NCBI RefSeq assembly: GCF_011752935.1
Contig: NZ_VWWO01000001.1
Coordinates: forward strand, 1,922,001-1,986,000
DNA: 64,000 nt
Source: Chitinophaga sp. Cy-1792
GTDB lineage: Bacteria > Bacteroidota > Bacteroidia > Chitinophagales > Chitinophagaceae
Direction: 5' to 3'
Shown here: piece by piece, positions 42,907-52,573 of the stretch
Layout of the letters: every line of letters starts with the position of its first letter
Position numbering within the stretch: the first letter of the stretch is position 1
Notes under the pieces: model-generated
Databases searched by the model: none
Told to the model about the DNA's origin: nothing
Seen by the model: the letters and a program-made list of their open reading frames with translations, nothing else
Position numbers and translations under genes: made by a program

Positions 42907-44499
42907 ATGAGAACCTTTACCTTCATTTTCATTTTACTGCTGGGAATGATACGATCAGCACAGGCACAGCTGGGCGTATACATACCTTCAGGAGATTCCG
43001 TCTGGTTATATAACAATACCCAGGTGGGCATCTTCAGTAATATGACAAATGATGGTGTACTGGGTTCCGGTCCGGGAAGTACCTTTTACATTCTCGGTAA
43101 AAGATGGATGAATGGCAGTAGTGCCTCCTTGCCGGATGAAAGTAAAAATGGCAGATCAGGTGTTGGTGGAAATTTTCTGTTCTCTTCCCTTAATCCTATT
43201 TTAGGAGATGTTGGCCAGCAAATCATATATGGAAACTACAGCGTAGCTACGCGTACCGGTACCAGCTTCCCCAATATGGAGGTTAACAACGGGAAAGGCA
43301 TACTCCTCGATGATCTCAGCGATCTTAAAATCAGAAACAAACTCCACTTTACCAGTGGTAAAATATATCTCAACGGCTGGAATCTCCTGATAGGAGAAAC
43401 AGACGCAGGTGACATTACCGGTTATAGCGATTCCCGCTATGTCGTTACCGGCAATACTTTTGCCGGAGGTTTCCTGTATCGTGTAAATGTTAAAACTGCT
43501 GCCAATAAGGTTGTTTTCCCTATCGGCTCAGATGATAAATCCTATAACCCGGGAGCGGTGCTGCTCGATGGCGGTGCTACTGATGGGTTTGGTATGCGTG
43601 CTTTCGATAGTGCATATATTATCGCAATCGGTGGTGGTGTGATCAAAGACAGCTTTGTCAACAAAACCTGGAATATCCAGCGTATGGATAATACCGGCGG
43701 TAAAGCTACCGTGATATTGCAGCACATGGATGTAGCAGAGCAGCCAAGATACAAGCTGAACAAAGATAGCAGCTATATCACCCGATTTGGTATTACCGGC
43801 TGGGATAAGCTCAACGTAACACCGGCGAAAGCATTACCGGGAACGCTGACCACCACAACCATGCTGCAACCTGCTACCATGCACATGCGTGTATTCACAG
43901 ACCTGGGAAGCAATACCTATTTCTCCAAACGCATACTCAACGTAAAGGTAGATCCGGCAATATTCCTGCTGTTCGAAGCATTCAGAACGAGTCCTTCGAT
44001 GGCGCAACTCAACTGGACCACCAGTCGTGAGGTGAATAACCTCCAATTCGAGGTGGAACGCCGCTATGCGAACGAAGAGGCCTTTAAAACTATTGCTGTG
44101 GTGGGTACCAAAGCGCCTAACGGCAATAGTACTACGCCACTCAGTTATACCTACAACGATCCTAACAACTACGACGACGATACCTATTATCGCATTAAGG
44201 TAATTGGCAAAGATGGTACGGTGATCTATTCTGAAATTAGGATTGTACCGCCGATATTCACTATCCAGGTATATCCTAACCCGAACCATGGCAACTTCCA
44301 TGTGAAAATCCGTGGCCTGAACGACGAAATGTTCCTGCAGCTCTACGATACATGGGGTCAGATGTTACGTCAGTATACTGTAAAACGTGATGCCGATATC
44401 GAGTTCACACACATGCCTTCCGGCGTATACTACCTGACACTGTTTAACAAACAGACACAGAAAAAAGTATATACGACGAAAGTGGTGGTAGTGCCCTAA
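42907..44499 (+). CDS. Exported protein with type-A type IX secretion sorting domain
   Basis: A 530-residue protein with signal peptide (about 1-20, SAQAQ). A large N-terminal region of beta-rich repeats (LWLYNNTQVGIFSNMTNDG-like, LNGWNLLIGETDAGDITGYSD) is followed by a fibronectin-like stretch (AQLNWTTSREVNNLQFEVERR) and the C-terminal type-A sorting domain (VYPNPNHGNFHVKIRGL ... MPSGVYYLTLFNKQ). It should be exported by the type IX system and attached or released at the cell surface. It closes a run of three exported proteins and may be the surface anchor or co-factor of the two fibre-like proteins. Confidence 0.85.
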   Translation: MRTFTFIFILLLGMIRSAQAQLGVYIPSGDSVWLYNNTQVGIFSNMTNDGVLGSGPGSTFYILGKRWMNGSSASLPDESKNGRSGVGGNFLFSSLNPILGDVGQQIIYGNYSVATRTGTSFPNMEVNNGKGILLDDLSDLKIRNKLHFTSGKIYLNGWNLLIGETDAGDITGYSDSRYVVTGNTFAGGFLYRVNVKTAANKVVFPIGSDDKSYNPGAVLLDGGATDGFGMRAFDSAYIIAIGGGVIKDSFVNKTWNIQRMDNTGGKATVILQHMDVAEQPRYKLNKDSSYITRFGITGWDKLNVTPAKALPGTLTTTTMLQPATMHMRVFTDLGSNTYFSKRILNVKVDPAIFLLFEAFRTSPSMAQLNWTTSREVNNLQFEVERRYANEEAFKTIAVVGTKAPNGNSTTPLSYTYNDPNNYDDDTYYRIKVIGKDGTVIYSEIRIVPPIFTIQVYPNPNHGNFHVKIRGLNDEMFLQLYDTWGQMLRQYTVKRDADIEFTHMPSGVYYLTLFNKQTQKKVYTTKVVVVP

Positions 44500-44585
44500 A
44501 CCGTAATGAATTTGCTTTTTTCAAAGAATTGCGCCAATTTTGTAGTGTTCTTTCCGTAAGGCATTACCAAAAAATTAAGACGATT

Positions 44586-45275
44586 TTGAAAAAAATAATC
44601 ATCACGATAGATGGCTACTCTTCATGTGGCAAAAGCACCCTTGCAAAACAGCTGGCCAGGAAACTGGACTATGTTTATATCGACAGCGGTGCCATGTACC
44701 GTGCTATTACCCTTTATTTTTTACAGAATCGTGTTGATTGGACAAGCTCCCCGGCAGTAGTAGAAGCATTACACAACATCCACCTGGATTTCGTGTGCAA
44801 CTCCCTGACCAGCCTGTCAGACATGTACCTCAACGGCGAAAATGTAGAGCACCTGATCCGTGAAATGTTAGTAGCAGAAAAGGTAAGTGAAGTGGCCGCC
44901 GTAAAAGAAGTACGTGAATTTGCTGTAGCACAGCAGGTGAAAATGGGCGCCCGTAAAGGTATTGTGATGGATGGCCGGGATATCGGTACCGTCGTATTCC
45001 CACATGCTGAACTGAAAATCTTCATGACAGCAGATATCACCATCCGCGTAGAACGCCGCTTTAAAGAACTCTACGAGAAAAATAAAAATATTACCCTCGA
45101 AGAAGTAAAACAAAACCTGGAATTACGTGACTACATCGATGCTAATCGTGAAATTTCCCCACTGAGAAAAGCAGACGATGCTATCATCCTGGATAACAGT
45201 CACTTAAACCTGCACGACCAGCTGGAACTGGTGATGCAATGGGTAGAAGATGCAATTATGGCGCATTCTTCATAA
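44586..45275 (+). CDS. cmk: Cytidylate kinase
   Basis: A 229-residue kinase starting at TTG 44586 (LKKIIITIDGYSSCGKST), which places the P-loop GYSSCGKST at the expected position near the N-terminus; an upstream TTG at 44529 would add 19 residues without family resemblance. YIDSGAMYRAITLYFL, GIVMDGRDIGTVVFPHAELKIF and RREL-type ELRDYIDANREISPL are typical. It phosphorylates CMP and dCMP to the diphosphates. No ATG is available near the start, so translation initiation is probably weak. Confidence 0.93.
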   Translation: MKKIIITIDGYSSCGKSTLAKQLARKLDYVYIDSGAMYRAITLYFLQNRVDWTSSPAVVEALHNIHLDFVCNSLTSLSDMYLNGENVEHLIREMLVAEKVSEVAAVKEVREFAVAQQVKMGARKGIVMDGRDIGTVVFPHAELKIFMTADITIRVERRFKELYEKNKNITLEEVKQNLELRDYIDANREISPLRKADDAIILDNSHLNLHDQLELVMQWVEDAIMAHSS

Positions 45276-46049
45276 AATAATATTTTCTATTATTAAAAGA
45301 CTTTTATACATTTGCGATGGTACTCCAGGTATGGGGTACCTATCCCAAATAATTTTCCAGATCCTCTCGAATATCCTGTAATCTGTTTGCATGTATAACA
45401 GTAATTCACTGTATGCATCTCCAACCTTATCCATCCTGAAAAGCACTGCGAAGTATCAGGGAAGTCGTATGTGATATCTGAAATACATAGTGCTGCAATC
45501 GACTAACTGCATAAGACAGTAATACCGACATTGTGAACTTAAGTCAACACCTATACCTGTTGCCTTATGAAAGTCTTATATGCTATATCCCAAAAGGACC
45601 TTTGCTATTAACCGATTATCGACATTATTATAATATAAAAACCGCCCGAAAGTAGTGTTCCTGTTGCTTTCAGGCATCTTTAAACTTAATGTGGAATGGC
45701 GAGACTTTATGTCCCGTTCCATATTTTCAGTAGGTGTATTCGGTTAATAGGAAGAAGGGGCGAATTCTTTCGCCCTTTCGCTTTTTATACCTGCCCATTC
45801 CATCATCTCCCGGAAATTCTTTCTAAGCAAAAAAATATCAGCAACAGGTAACCCACTATAGGTTTAACCCGGAAATTGAAACTACATTAGGTAAAGGTTG
45901 TCAGTGAATGATGGAGAAGTACCAATGCTGCTGAATATGATCAATTTAATCCTGAACTAATTCCACTTTTTAAAGACTATTCTATTCTGTTCAATACTGT
46001 TTAAAACATATATCAACCAGTAATTCTCTAACCTTAAACGATCCCATGT
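45276..46049 (+). other. 774-bp gene-free region with promoter-like element and several hairpins
   Basis: TACATTTG (45307-45314) is a full -7 match without a good -33. It is followed at once by a strong hairpin GGTACTCC-AGGTAT-GGGGTACC (45319-45340), then ACAGT-aattc-ACTGT flanked by GCAT/ATGC (about 45388-45418), GCACT/AGTGC enclosing TATGT/ACATA (about 45442-45493), GCCcGAAAG/CTTTCaGGC (about 45653-45675), and GGAATGGcGAGAC/GTCCcGTTCC (about 45693-45720). A terminator-like hairpin ends the block at 45755-45778. No tmRNA, RNase P RNA, SRP RNA or cobalamin-riboswitch signature was found. It may be an unknown structured RNA or a long leader of the SusC gene. Confidence 0.45.
45755..45778 (+). 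terminator. Terminator-like hairpin in the cmk-SusC gap
   Basis: AAGGGGCGAA-TTCT-TTCGCCCTTT followed by CGCTTTTT. It lies about 270 bp upstream of the SusC start. Confidence 0.65.
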
Positions 46050-49000
46050 ATGTGGACAATCTCCGACTCATGTACCAGGCGGGCCATGCTCCTGCTATTG
46101 GTTTGCCTCGTCTGTCTTACGGCCAAAGCCCAGCATATCCGCATTACCGGCAAGGTTACCGGTGCAGGCAATGTAGTACTGCCCGGCGTAACGGTGCTGG
46201 TAAAAGGTAATAATACCAGCGGCACCGTTACAGATGCTTCCGGCAACTACAGCCTCCAGGCCCCATCCAGTGGCATACTGGTATTTAACTATGTCGGCTA
46301 TACGAAAAAAGAAGTGGCAGTAGCCGGCAAAACTATTATTGATGTTAGTCTCGAAGAAGACAGCAAGCAACTTGGTGAACTGGTAGTAACAGCATTAGGT
46401 GTGAAGAAAGAAAAAAAGAAACTAGGCTATTCCGTGACGGAAATCAAAGGCCAGGACCTCGCAGTAACCAATGAAATCAGTCCTGTCAATGCCCTGCAAG
46501 GCAAAGTTGCCGGCGTACAAATAGACCAGGGCGCCGGCGGACTATTCGGCAGTACCAAAATCCTGATCCGTGGAAACTCTACCCTGGGTACCAACAACCA
46601 ACCCATCTTTGTAATTGATGGGGTCATCATGGACAACAACACTTTTAGTGGTACCGGCCGCGATTTCGGTAATGATCTCAAAAACCTCAACATGGAAGAC
46701 TTTGAGAGTGTGTCGGTATTGAAAGGCTCCGCAGCTGCAGCATTGTATGGCTCCCGCGCTATTAACGGCGTTATCCTGATTACCACCAAAAAAGGAAAAC
46801 AACAACGCGGTATAGGCGTCAACGTTACCCAGTCATACAATGTGTTTAAACCCTATTCCGGCCCCGACTTTCAGAACGAATACGGCGGCGGCAGCGTAGG
46901 CGCTTTCTTTACCGATAACCGTGATCCTAACTATGCTGCTGACGAATCATGGGTAACAAAAGTATTCCCCAAAGACCCCGTAACCGGAAAACCTTATATC
47001 GACAGACAAATCAACCGTGAGCTGGAAAACTGGGGGCCTAAATTCTCCGGACAGGATGTAACTAACTATGATGGAATACCTACCAAATATGTAGCCCAGC
47101 CTAATAACTTCCTGGATGCCTTCAGAACAGGTAAAGGATGGTCTACCAATATTGCCATGGATGGCGGTAATGAAAAATCTACTTTCCGCCTGTCCTATAC
47201 CCGCGACGTGAGTGATGGTATCGTATACAAAAACGCCATGACTAAAAATGGTTTCGATCTGCGGGTGACGCACAATATCAATAAATGGATCAGTGCTGAT
47301 GTTGGCGCCAACTATACCGTATTCAATGGTAAAAACCCGCCACGGCTCGGCGGCCTGGATGCTTTCGGCTCTTATAACTTTGGTAAATTATTTACCTGGG
47401 TGCTCCCAAGAAACTATGATACCAAATACTGGATGCAGCAAAGCAAGTATGTAAGCAGTTTGGGTGGTACTCCCAATCCACAGGATCCGAATGAAACAAA
47501 TAAAGCACCTGAAGCAAGGTTCTGGTTTAATCTCTTCGAAAATGACTATCTCCAGGATGAACAGAATGTTCGCGGACGTATAGCCCTCACCGCTACCCTC
47601 AGCCAATGGGCCAAACTCTCCCTGGAAGGTAATGTCAATAACCTCTACACCAGGAACGAAAATAAAGAACTGGGACAAAACCCAGATTTTGCAGGTGGTT
47701 TATATGGTTTAGGACATACCAGCAAGGAAAGCTACTTCCTGAAATGGATGTTGTCTATGAATAAAACCTTTAATAAAGACCTGGAAGTAAATGGTTATAT
47801 CGGTGGGGAAACACAACGTTACCAGACTACTTATAACTACTCTGAAACGCGCGGTGGACTCAGTTATCCGGGAAATTACTTTATCGCGAATTCTATTCAG
47901 ACACCTTATACGGAAGGTGGTATAAAAAGTCGTAAAGCTTTCAATTCACTATATGCCAGTGCGGATATCGCCTATAAAAATCAACTCTTCCTGCTGGCTA
48001 CCTGGCGTGGCGACTGGTCTTCTGCGCTGACCTACTCCAACGGAACTGGTAATAACTTCTATCATTATCCCGCTGCCAGCCTTTCCTGGTTATTCAGTGA
48101 AACATTTAAGATGCCTGAATGGGTTACCTATGGTAAGTTCCGGACAAATATAGCGGCGCTGGGAAAAGATACTGATCCTTTCACCATCAATCCCGGGTTT
48201 GCATTCAACGGCTATACGAATAGTAACGGTACCGACTATCCGCTTTCTACCTACACGAGATATCCTGATCCGCTTACCGGCAGCTTTATCGCTCTGGTGC
48301 CTAATCTGAAGCCTGAGCGTAAGATCGCCAAGGAAGTAGGTATGGAAATGCGTTTCCTGAAAAGCCGCATCGGATTTGATCTCTCCCTGTACCAGGATAA
48401 TACAAAAAATCAGATCATCAGTATTGGCACACCACAGGAAACAGGACTGGAAGGCATTATCATCAATGCCGGAAATATCCGAAACCGCGGTGTTGAGCTG
48501 ATGGTAACAGGTACGCCGGTTCAAACTAAAAACTTTGAATGGAACACCAGCTTTAATTATTCTCACAATAAAAACCTGATCCTCGACCTGTATGAGGGCC
48601 GCAACGAATACGACCTGGGAGCCAATATCGGTGAAATCAGTACCTGGGCTATTGTAGGTAAATCTTATGGTACGCTGCGTACTACTATTCATTCCAAAGC
48701 ATACCAGGCAACGGATGATAATGGCAAGGCTGTTGATAATCCCAATAACGGAAAGCCGGTGCTGGCATGGCGATCCGACGCCAGGGCGGCGTTTCCTGCC
48801 AGAAGCAATACCCTGCAGGATGTAGGAGATATTAATGCTAAGTTTCGCGGAGGATGGGAAAATACTTTCCGTTATAAAAATTTTAGCCTGGGTGTATTGC
48901 TGGATGCCAAATTCGGTGGCGATTTTGTTATGCTGACTTATCGTTTTGGTACACATACCGGCGTATTCCCTAATACCCTGGAAGGTCGCGATGCCAGCCA

Positions 49001-49487
49001 TGGTGGCATAACATGGGTAAGTAAGTATGATGGCAAAACCTATGACGATGGTATGATCCCTGATGGTGTTTTTGATAAAGGACAGAAGGTGACATTACCT
49101 AACGGAACATCGGTAGATGTTGGAGGAATGACCTATAAGGAGGCTTATGACAAAGGATTGGTAGAACCAACACATGCGCCGCAGTATTACTATCGCCTGG
49201 GTTCTTCCAGCACCGGCGTGTCCGACTTCTGGATCAAAAAGAACAGCTGGGTATCACTCAGACAGGTGTCGCTGAGTTATCGTTTTTCTGAAAATATCTG
49301 CCGGAAGTTATCACTTAATAACCTGAGTGTTGCCATTGTTGGCCGCGATTTGCTCTATCTGTATAATACACTGCCATACAATTATAACCCGGCCTCAAAT
49401 AACTCCAATAATACTGCCTTCTCTGGTGAACAGGGCTTCCTGCCTATGATGCGTTCCATTGCAGGTACTATCAGAGTAGGATTTTAG
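46050..49487 (+). CDS. SusC/RagA-type TonB-dependent outer-membrane transporter 1
   Basis: An 1145-residue protein; ATG 46086 (MLLLLVCLVCLTAKAQ) is an alternative start just before the signal peptide. Residues ~30-110 form the CarboxypepD_reg-like domain (ITGKVTGAGNVVLPGVTVLVKG), the plug domain follows (VLVTALG-type ELVVTALGVKKEKKKLGY, RGNSTLGTNNQPIFVIDGV, VLKGSAAAALYGSRAINGVILI), and the rest is the beta barrel ending in RVGF. With the SusD-like lipoprotein 19 bp downstream it forms an outer-membrane glycan importer driven by TonB. The substrate is unknown; no enzyme is paired with this copy. Confidence 0.95.
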   Translation: MWTISDSCTRRAMLLLLVCLVCLTAKAQHIRITGKVTGAGNVVLPGVTVLVKGNNTSGTVTDASGNYSLQAPSSGILVFNYVGYTKKEVAVAGKTIIDVSLEEDSKQLGELVVTALGVKKEKKKLGYSVTEIKGQDLAVTNEISPVNALQGKVAGVQIDQGAGGLFGSTKILIRGNSTLGTNNQPIFVIDGVIMDNNTFSGTGRDFGNDLKNLNMEDFESVSVLKGSAAAALYGSRAINGVILITTKKGKQQRGIGVNVTQSYNVFKPYSGPDFQNEYGGGSVGAFFTDNRDPNYAADESWVTKVFPKDPVTGKPYIDRQINRELENWGPKFSGQDVTNYDGIPTKYVAQPNNFLDAFRTGKGWSTNIAMDGGNEKSTFRLSYTRDVSDGIVYKNAMTKNGFDLRVTHNINKWISADVGANYTVFNGKNPPRLGGLDAFGSYNFGKLFTWVLPRNYDTKYWMQQSKYVSSLGGTPNPQDPNETNKAPEARFWFNLFENDYLQDEQNVRGRIALTATLSQWAKLSLEGNVNNLYTRNENKELGQNPDFAGGLYGLGHTSKESYFLKWMLSMNKTFNKDLEVNGYIGGETQRYQTTYNYSETRGGLSYPGNYFIANSIQTPYTEGGIKSRKAFNSLYASADIAYKNQLFLLATWRGDWSSALTYSNGTGNNFYHYPAASLSWLFSETFKMPEWVTYGKFRTNIAALGKDTDPFTINPGFAFNGYTNSNGTDYPLSTYTRYPDPLTGSFIALVPNLKPERKIAKEVGMEMRFLKSRIGFDLSLYQDNTKNQIISIGTPQETGLEGIIINAGNIRNRGVELMVTGTPVQTKNFEWNTSFNYSHNKNLILDLYEGRNEYDLGANIGEISTWAIVGKSYGTLRTTIHSKAYQATDDNGKAVDNPNNGKPVLAWRSDARAAFPARSNTLQDVGDINAKFRGGWENTFRYKNFSLGVLLDAKFGGDFVMLTYRFGTHTGVFPNTLEGRDASHGGITWVSKYDGKTYDDGMIPDGVFDKGQKVTLPNGTSVDVGGMTYKEAYDKGLVEPTHAPQYYYRLGSSSTGVSDFWIKKNSWVSLRQVSLSYRFSENICRKLSLNNLSVAIVGRDLLYLYNTLPYNYNPASNNSNNTAFSGEQGFLPMMRSIAGTIRVGF

Positions 49488-49506
49488 TCATCTAAAAAAT
49501 CAGATC

Positions 49507-51192
49507 ATGAAGAATTTATTCCATAAATATACAGTGCTGGGGATGTTGCTGGGATTAAGTGCAGCTTCCTGCCAGAAAAATTTCGGAGACATCAATACCA
49601 ACCCCAGCGTGGTTACTACACCGGATATAAAATATCTGTTGAGTTATACAGAAGATAAACTGATCAGCTACCAGGGAACAGAGTGGGTATGGGAAAATAT
49701 GGAACAGTTGCTGAGATACACACAACATGTAACTGCGAGTCCTTATGAGATAACGAGTAATGTTAATACCCGTTATTCCAATTACTATCTGCAGATTTTA
49801 CCCAACCTGTTTGAAATACGCAGGCAGGCAGATGCTAAGTCAGACAAAGACCGCTACCAGAAAGCGAAAGCGGTAACCTATGTATTGCAGGCGCTGCACG
49901 GTATTAAGGTGACAGATATGAACGGCGCTATTCCGTATACCGAGGCGATAGAAGGCAGGTATCAATCTAAATATAACCCTGTATACGATAATCAGCAGAC
50001 ACTGTTCAATACCTGGCTGACAGAATTGAATAGTGCGATAAAAGTCTTGTCAGATAATAGTCTGGCCAATCAGGTTGTCTACGGAAATTCAGATATTTAT
50101 TATCAGGGCGACTGGGTAAAATGGGTGAAGCTGGCCAATACCTTAAAGCTTCGTATAGCCGCGCGTCTGGAAAATGCAGATAATGCTACCTGTAAGAGCA
50201 TATTCCAGGAGGTAATGAAGGATGCCATTGGTCCTATCGATGATAATACCGCGCAGGTAAAGTATCTAAACCAGACCTATGCGCCATTTGGTACCAGTGG
50301 CGATATCGACTACCGTAGCCGGAGATATGCCAGTACCAGTATTATGCAGTTCCTGAAAGGTAGCAATGATCCGCGTTTACCAATATATTTTGATAAGAAT
50401 GATATCCCTGTTGGATTTAAAGATTCACTTACAAAATATAATGTAACCGCACCTGCATTTATTAATTTAAATGACCCGCTGATAAATTATCAGGGCGGCC
50501 CTGCCGACTGGACAACAAACCCCACTGTAGCGGCTTTCCTGAGTAATACATTTGCTGTCGGGCCCAATAAATATGCGCTGATATCCCCGCTAAACAGGAA
50601 GTTTTTCTCTCCTAAATTAAATGCAGCAACGGGTAATTTTGAAGATATACCAGTATCTTATGCAGAGACTTGTTTTTTAATAGCAGAATTTACCCAGAAA
50701 GGATATGCAGGAGGAGTGGATACCAAAGGAACAGTGAATGACTGGTATACCCGCGGTATCACCAGCAGCATTGTAACGATGAATGAGATAGCGGTGAATG
50801 CGGGTTCTGCAACATCGTTTAGTGGTAGTGGTGATACACAGATTGCGGCCTATCTGAGCAATAGTCAGGTAAAGCTGAATGGAACCAATGACCTGGAGCG
50901 TATCTACATACAGGCTTATCTCAACTACCTTCGTGTTCCTAATGAGGCTTATGTATTTTGCAGACGCACTGGTTATCCAAAACTGAGCTCAGGCTATTAT
51001 GCCAGGGAGGTCTTTAATGAGCAGATTCCGCGCCGTTTCTGGCTCACAGACCCGGGAGAGGTAAATCGTGCTAATTGGAGTGCAGCGATGACAGCGCAGG
51101 GTTTTACACCTAATGCGCAGGATGTTAATACGCTGGCAACACAACGGGTATGGTATGATAAGACAGCACCTGATTTTGGCAAAGGAAATTAA
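49507..51192 (+). CDS. SusD-like surface glycan-binding lipoprotein 1
   Basis: A 561-residue lipoprotein (signal ending GLSAASC) of the SusD-like group that follows the second SusC type (INTNPSVVTTPDIKYLLSYTED opening; QPWQ-type FYN and TPR-like helical content later; C-terminal VWYDKTAPDFGKGN). It caps SusC 1 and binds the incoming oligosaccharide. A long terminator follows. Confidence 0.92.
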   Translation: MKNLFHKYTVLGMLLGLSAASCQKNFGDINTNPSVVTTPDIKYLLSYTEDKLISYQGTEWVWENMEQLLRYTQHVTASPYEITSNVNTRYSNYYLQILPNLFEIRRQADAKSDKDRYQKAKAVTYVLQALHGIKVTDMNGAIPYTEAIEGRYQSKYNPVYDNQQTLFNTWLTELNSAIKVLSDNSLANQVVYGNSDIYYQGDWVKWVKLANTLKLRIAARLENADNATCKSIFQEVMKDAIGPIDDNTAQVKYLNQTYAPFGTSGDIDYRSRRYASTSIMQFLKGSNDPRLPIYFDKNDIPVGFKDSLTKYNVTAPAFINLNDPLINYQGGPADWTTNPTVAAFLSNTFAVGPNKYALISPLNRKFFSPKLNAATGNFEDIPVSYAETCFLIAEFTQKGYAGGVDTKGTVNDWYTRGITSSIVTMNEIAVNAGSATSFSGSGDTQIAAYLSNSQVKLNGTNDLERIYIQAYLNYLRVPNEAYVFCRRTGYPKLSSGYYAREVFNEQIPRRFWLTDPGEVNRANWSAAMTAQGFTPNAQDVNTLATQRVWYDKTAPDFGKGN

Positions 51193-51207
51193 AATATGAG
51201 TTAATAA

Positions 51208-51250
51208 AAATAAGAGGCATTTTCTACCTGGTAGAAAATGCCTCTTATTT
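51208..51250. terminator. Strong terminator after SusD 1
   Basis: The arms 51208-51228 and 51230-51250 are perfect complements over 21 bp around a single T, with A run left and T run right. It also lies 106 bp beyond the stop of the convergent AraC gene, so it can serve both. Confidence 0.92.
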
Positions 51251-51355
51251 TATATGAAAAAACAAAACATAATCCTTACAAACAACAGAACAGAGGCCTT
51301 TGCTGCGCTGCACCTTATGCTGCTTTGCGTGAAGAAGAAAAGCGCCGTAGGTGCC

Positions 51356-52231
51356 CTATATAAAGGTTCGTGTGCCGGCGAAGCTCTTCCTGAACTCCGA
51401 AGGCGTGCTTCCCTTTTTCTTCTTGAATATCCTGTTGAAATTAGATAAGTTCATAAATCCGCACTGGTAGCAGATTTCGGAGACGGAATGTGTCGTGTCA
51501 ATCAGCATACGGGAGGCGTGTCCGATTCTGATTTCGTTCAGGCTATCAATAAACGTTTTGCCGGTACGCTTTTTTATAAATCGGCTCAGCGATACCGGTG
51601 TCATGTTGACGTGCTTCGATAGTTCATTCAGGCCTATGTCTTTATCGAAATGCTGCTGCATGTATTCAAATACTTTCTCAATACGCCTGCTGTTAAAGGT
51701 ATTCAGCGATTCGGCAGCGGCGCTGCTAAGCATTCTCATATTCCGTGATATGGAAAGGTCATGCAGGATGGAGAACAACTCCAGTACGGAGTCGAAGCCT
51801 GTTTTATGCGGAAGGGCCAGCATCCTTGGTTTCAGCGCTGTAATTGTTTCCCTGGAGAAGGAGATACCTTTACTGGCATTTTCGAATAAGGCGCGGATAA
51901 AGCTCAGCTGATTTCTTTTCAGGAATTTATTATCGAAAAGATTGGCGTGGAACTGAATGGTTACTTCCGTTATTTTCTTGCTGCTGCATTGGTGGTCCAG
52001 CCATACGTGTTCTACGTTTGGCGCTACCAGTACCAGTTCCAGGTCGTCGATGTCTTCTACATGGTCTCCCACAATTCTTCTGGCTCCGGCTGCATTGATG
52101 ATGAAGTTCAATTCATACTCTTCATGGTAATGTAGCGGAAAGTTGAAATGTGTTTTCTCCCTGGAGAAAATCATAAAGCAATCGTGTTCTGTTAAGGGCG
52201 TAATTTCTTTATATGCCTGCGTTTTGCGCAT
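51356..52231 (-). CDS. AraC-family regulator between the two SusC/D pairs
   Basis: A 291-residue protein. An N-terminal cupin sensor (THFNFPLHYHEEYELNFII, PNVEHVW) and a C-terminal AraC domain (about 195-291: FDKDIGLNELSKHVNMTPVSLSRFIKKRTG, IDTTHSVSEICYQCGFMNLSNFNRIFKKKKGSTPSEFRK). It is divergent from SusC 2 across a 342-bp region with two imperfect direct repeats, so it probably controls SusC/D 2 and the downstream symporter and phosphorylase genes. Confidence 0.92.
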   Translation of the reverse strand: MRKTQAYKEITPLTEHDCFMIFSREKTHFNFPLHYHEEYELNFIINAAGARRIVGDHVEDIDDLELVLVAPNVEHVWLDHQCSSKKITEVTIQFHANLFDNKFLKRNQLSFIRALFENASKGISFSRETITALKPRMLALPHKTGFDSVLELFSILHDLSISRNMRMLSSAAAESLNTFNSRRIEKVFEYMQQHFDKDIGLNELSKHVNMTPVSLSRFIKKRTGKTFIDSLNEIRIGHASRMLIDTTHSVSEICYQCGFMNLSNFNRIFKKKKGSTPSEFRKSFAGTRTFI

Positions 52232-52246
52232 AATCTGTTCAATATA

Positions 52247-52316
52247 ATGGTATAAATATAGTACATAATTGTATTAAAAGTATTATTGTATATGGTACAA
52301 TTAATATAGTTATAAT
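52247..52316 (+). promoter_or_regulatory. Imperfect direct repeats between AraC and SusC 2
   Basis: ATGGTATAA...ATATAGT...ATAAT (from 52247) recurs as ATGGTACAATTAATATAGTT...AT (from 52292), 45 bp apart, with a three-base gap in the alignment. Such paired sites are typical for AraC-type proteins. The rest of the 342-bp gap holds only the -7 element at 52440. Confidence 0.5.
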
Positions 52317-52439
52317 ATGTCTTGTTTTGTTGTTAGTAAAGGGTTTTAGGTAGACGGTATACAAATTAGGTAAAAATTGTCATGTTGATATTGTAAAAGA
52401 TGGGATAAAAAAGTATCAGTATTGAGTTGTTTAATGAGA

Positions 52440-52447
52440 TACTTTTG
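52440..52447 (+). promoter_or_regulatory. -7 element of the SusC 2 operon
   Basis: TACTTTTG is a full TAnnTTTG match; the nearest TTG is only 15 bp upstream. The predicted leader before the ATG at 52574 is about 120 nt. Confidence 0.5.
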
Positions 52448-52573
52448 GAAACATGTTCCAATGCAGTAACCAGCAACGTTATGAATCAACCGAAATTCGC
52501 TGGGGCAGGAAAAACTAAACATAATTGCATTATTAAAACAGTGACAATTCTTAATTCCATTAAACATTGCTCT

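Noticed and set aside
45276..46049. tmRNA, RNase P RNA, 6S RNA or cobalamin riboswitch in the cmk-SusC gap
   Set aside because: None of their conserved core sequences (tRNA-like end, P-RNA core, B12 box) could be found; kept as an unknown structured region.
48090..49001. 303-codon antisense frame within SusC 1, and similar long antisense frames in SusC 2, clpC and the type-B cargo gene
   Set aside because: Codon use and motifs support the sense genes; the antisense frames have no start context or family resemblance.
51254..51448. 64-codon frame on the plus strand overlapping the AraC gene
   Set aside because: It starts right at a terminator, overlaps the well-supported AraC gene antisense, and has no recognisable product.
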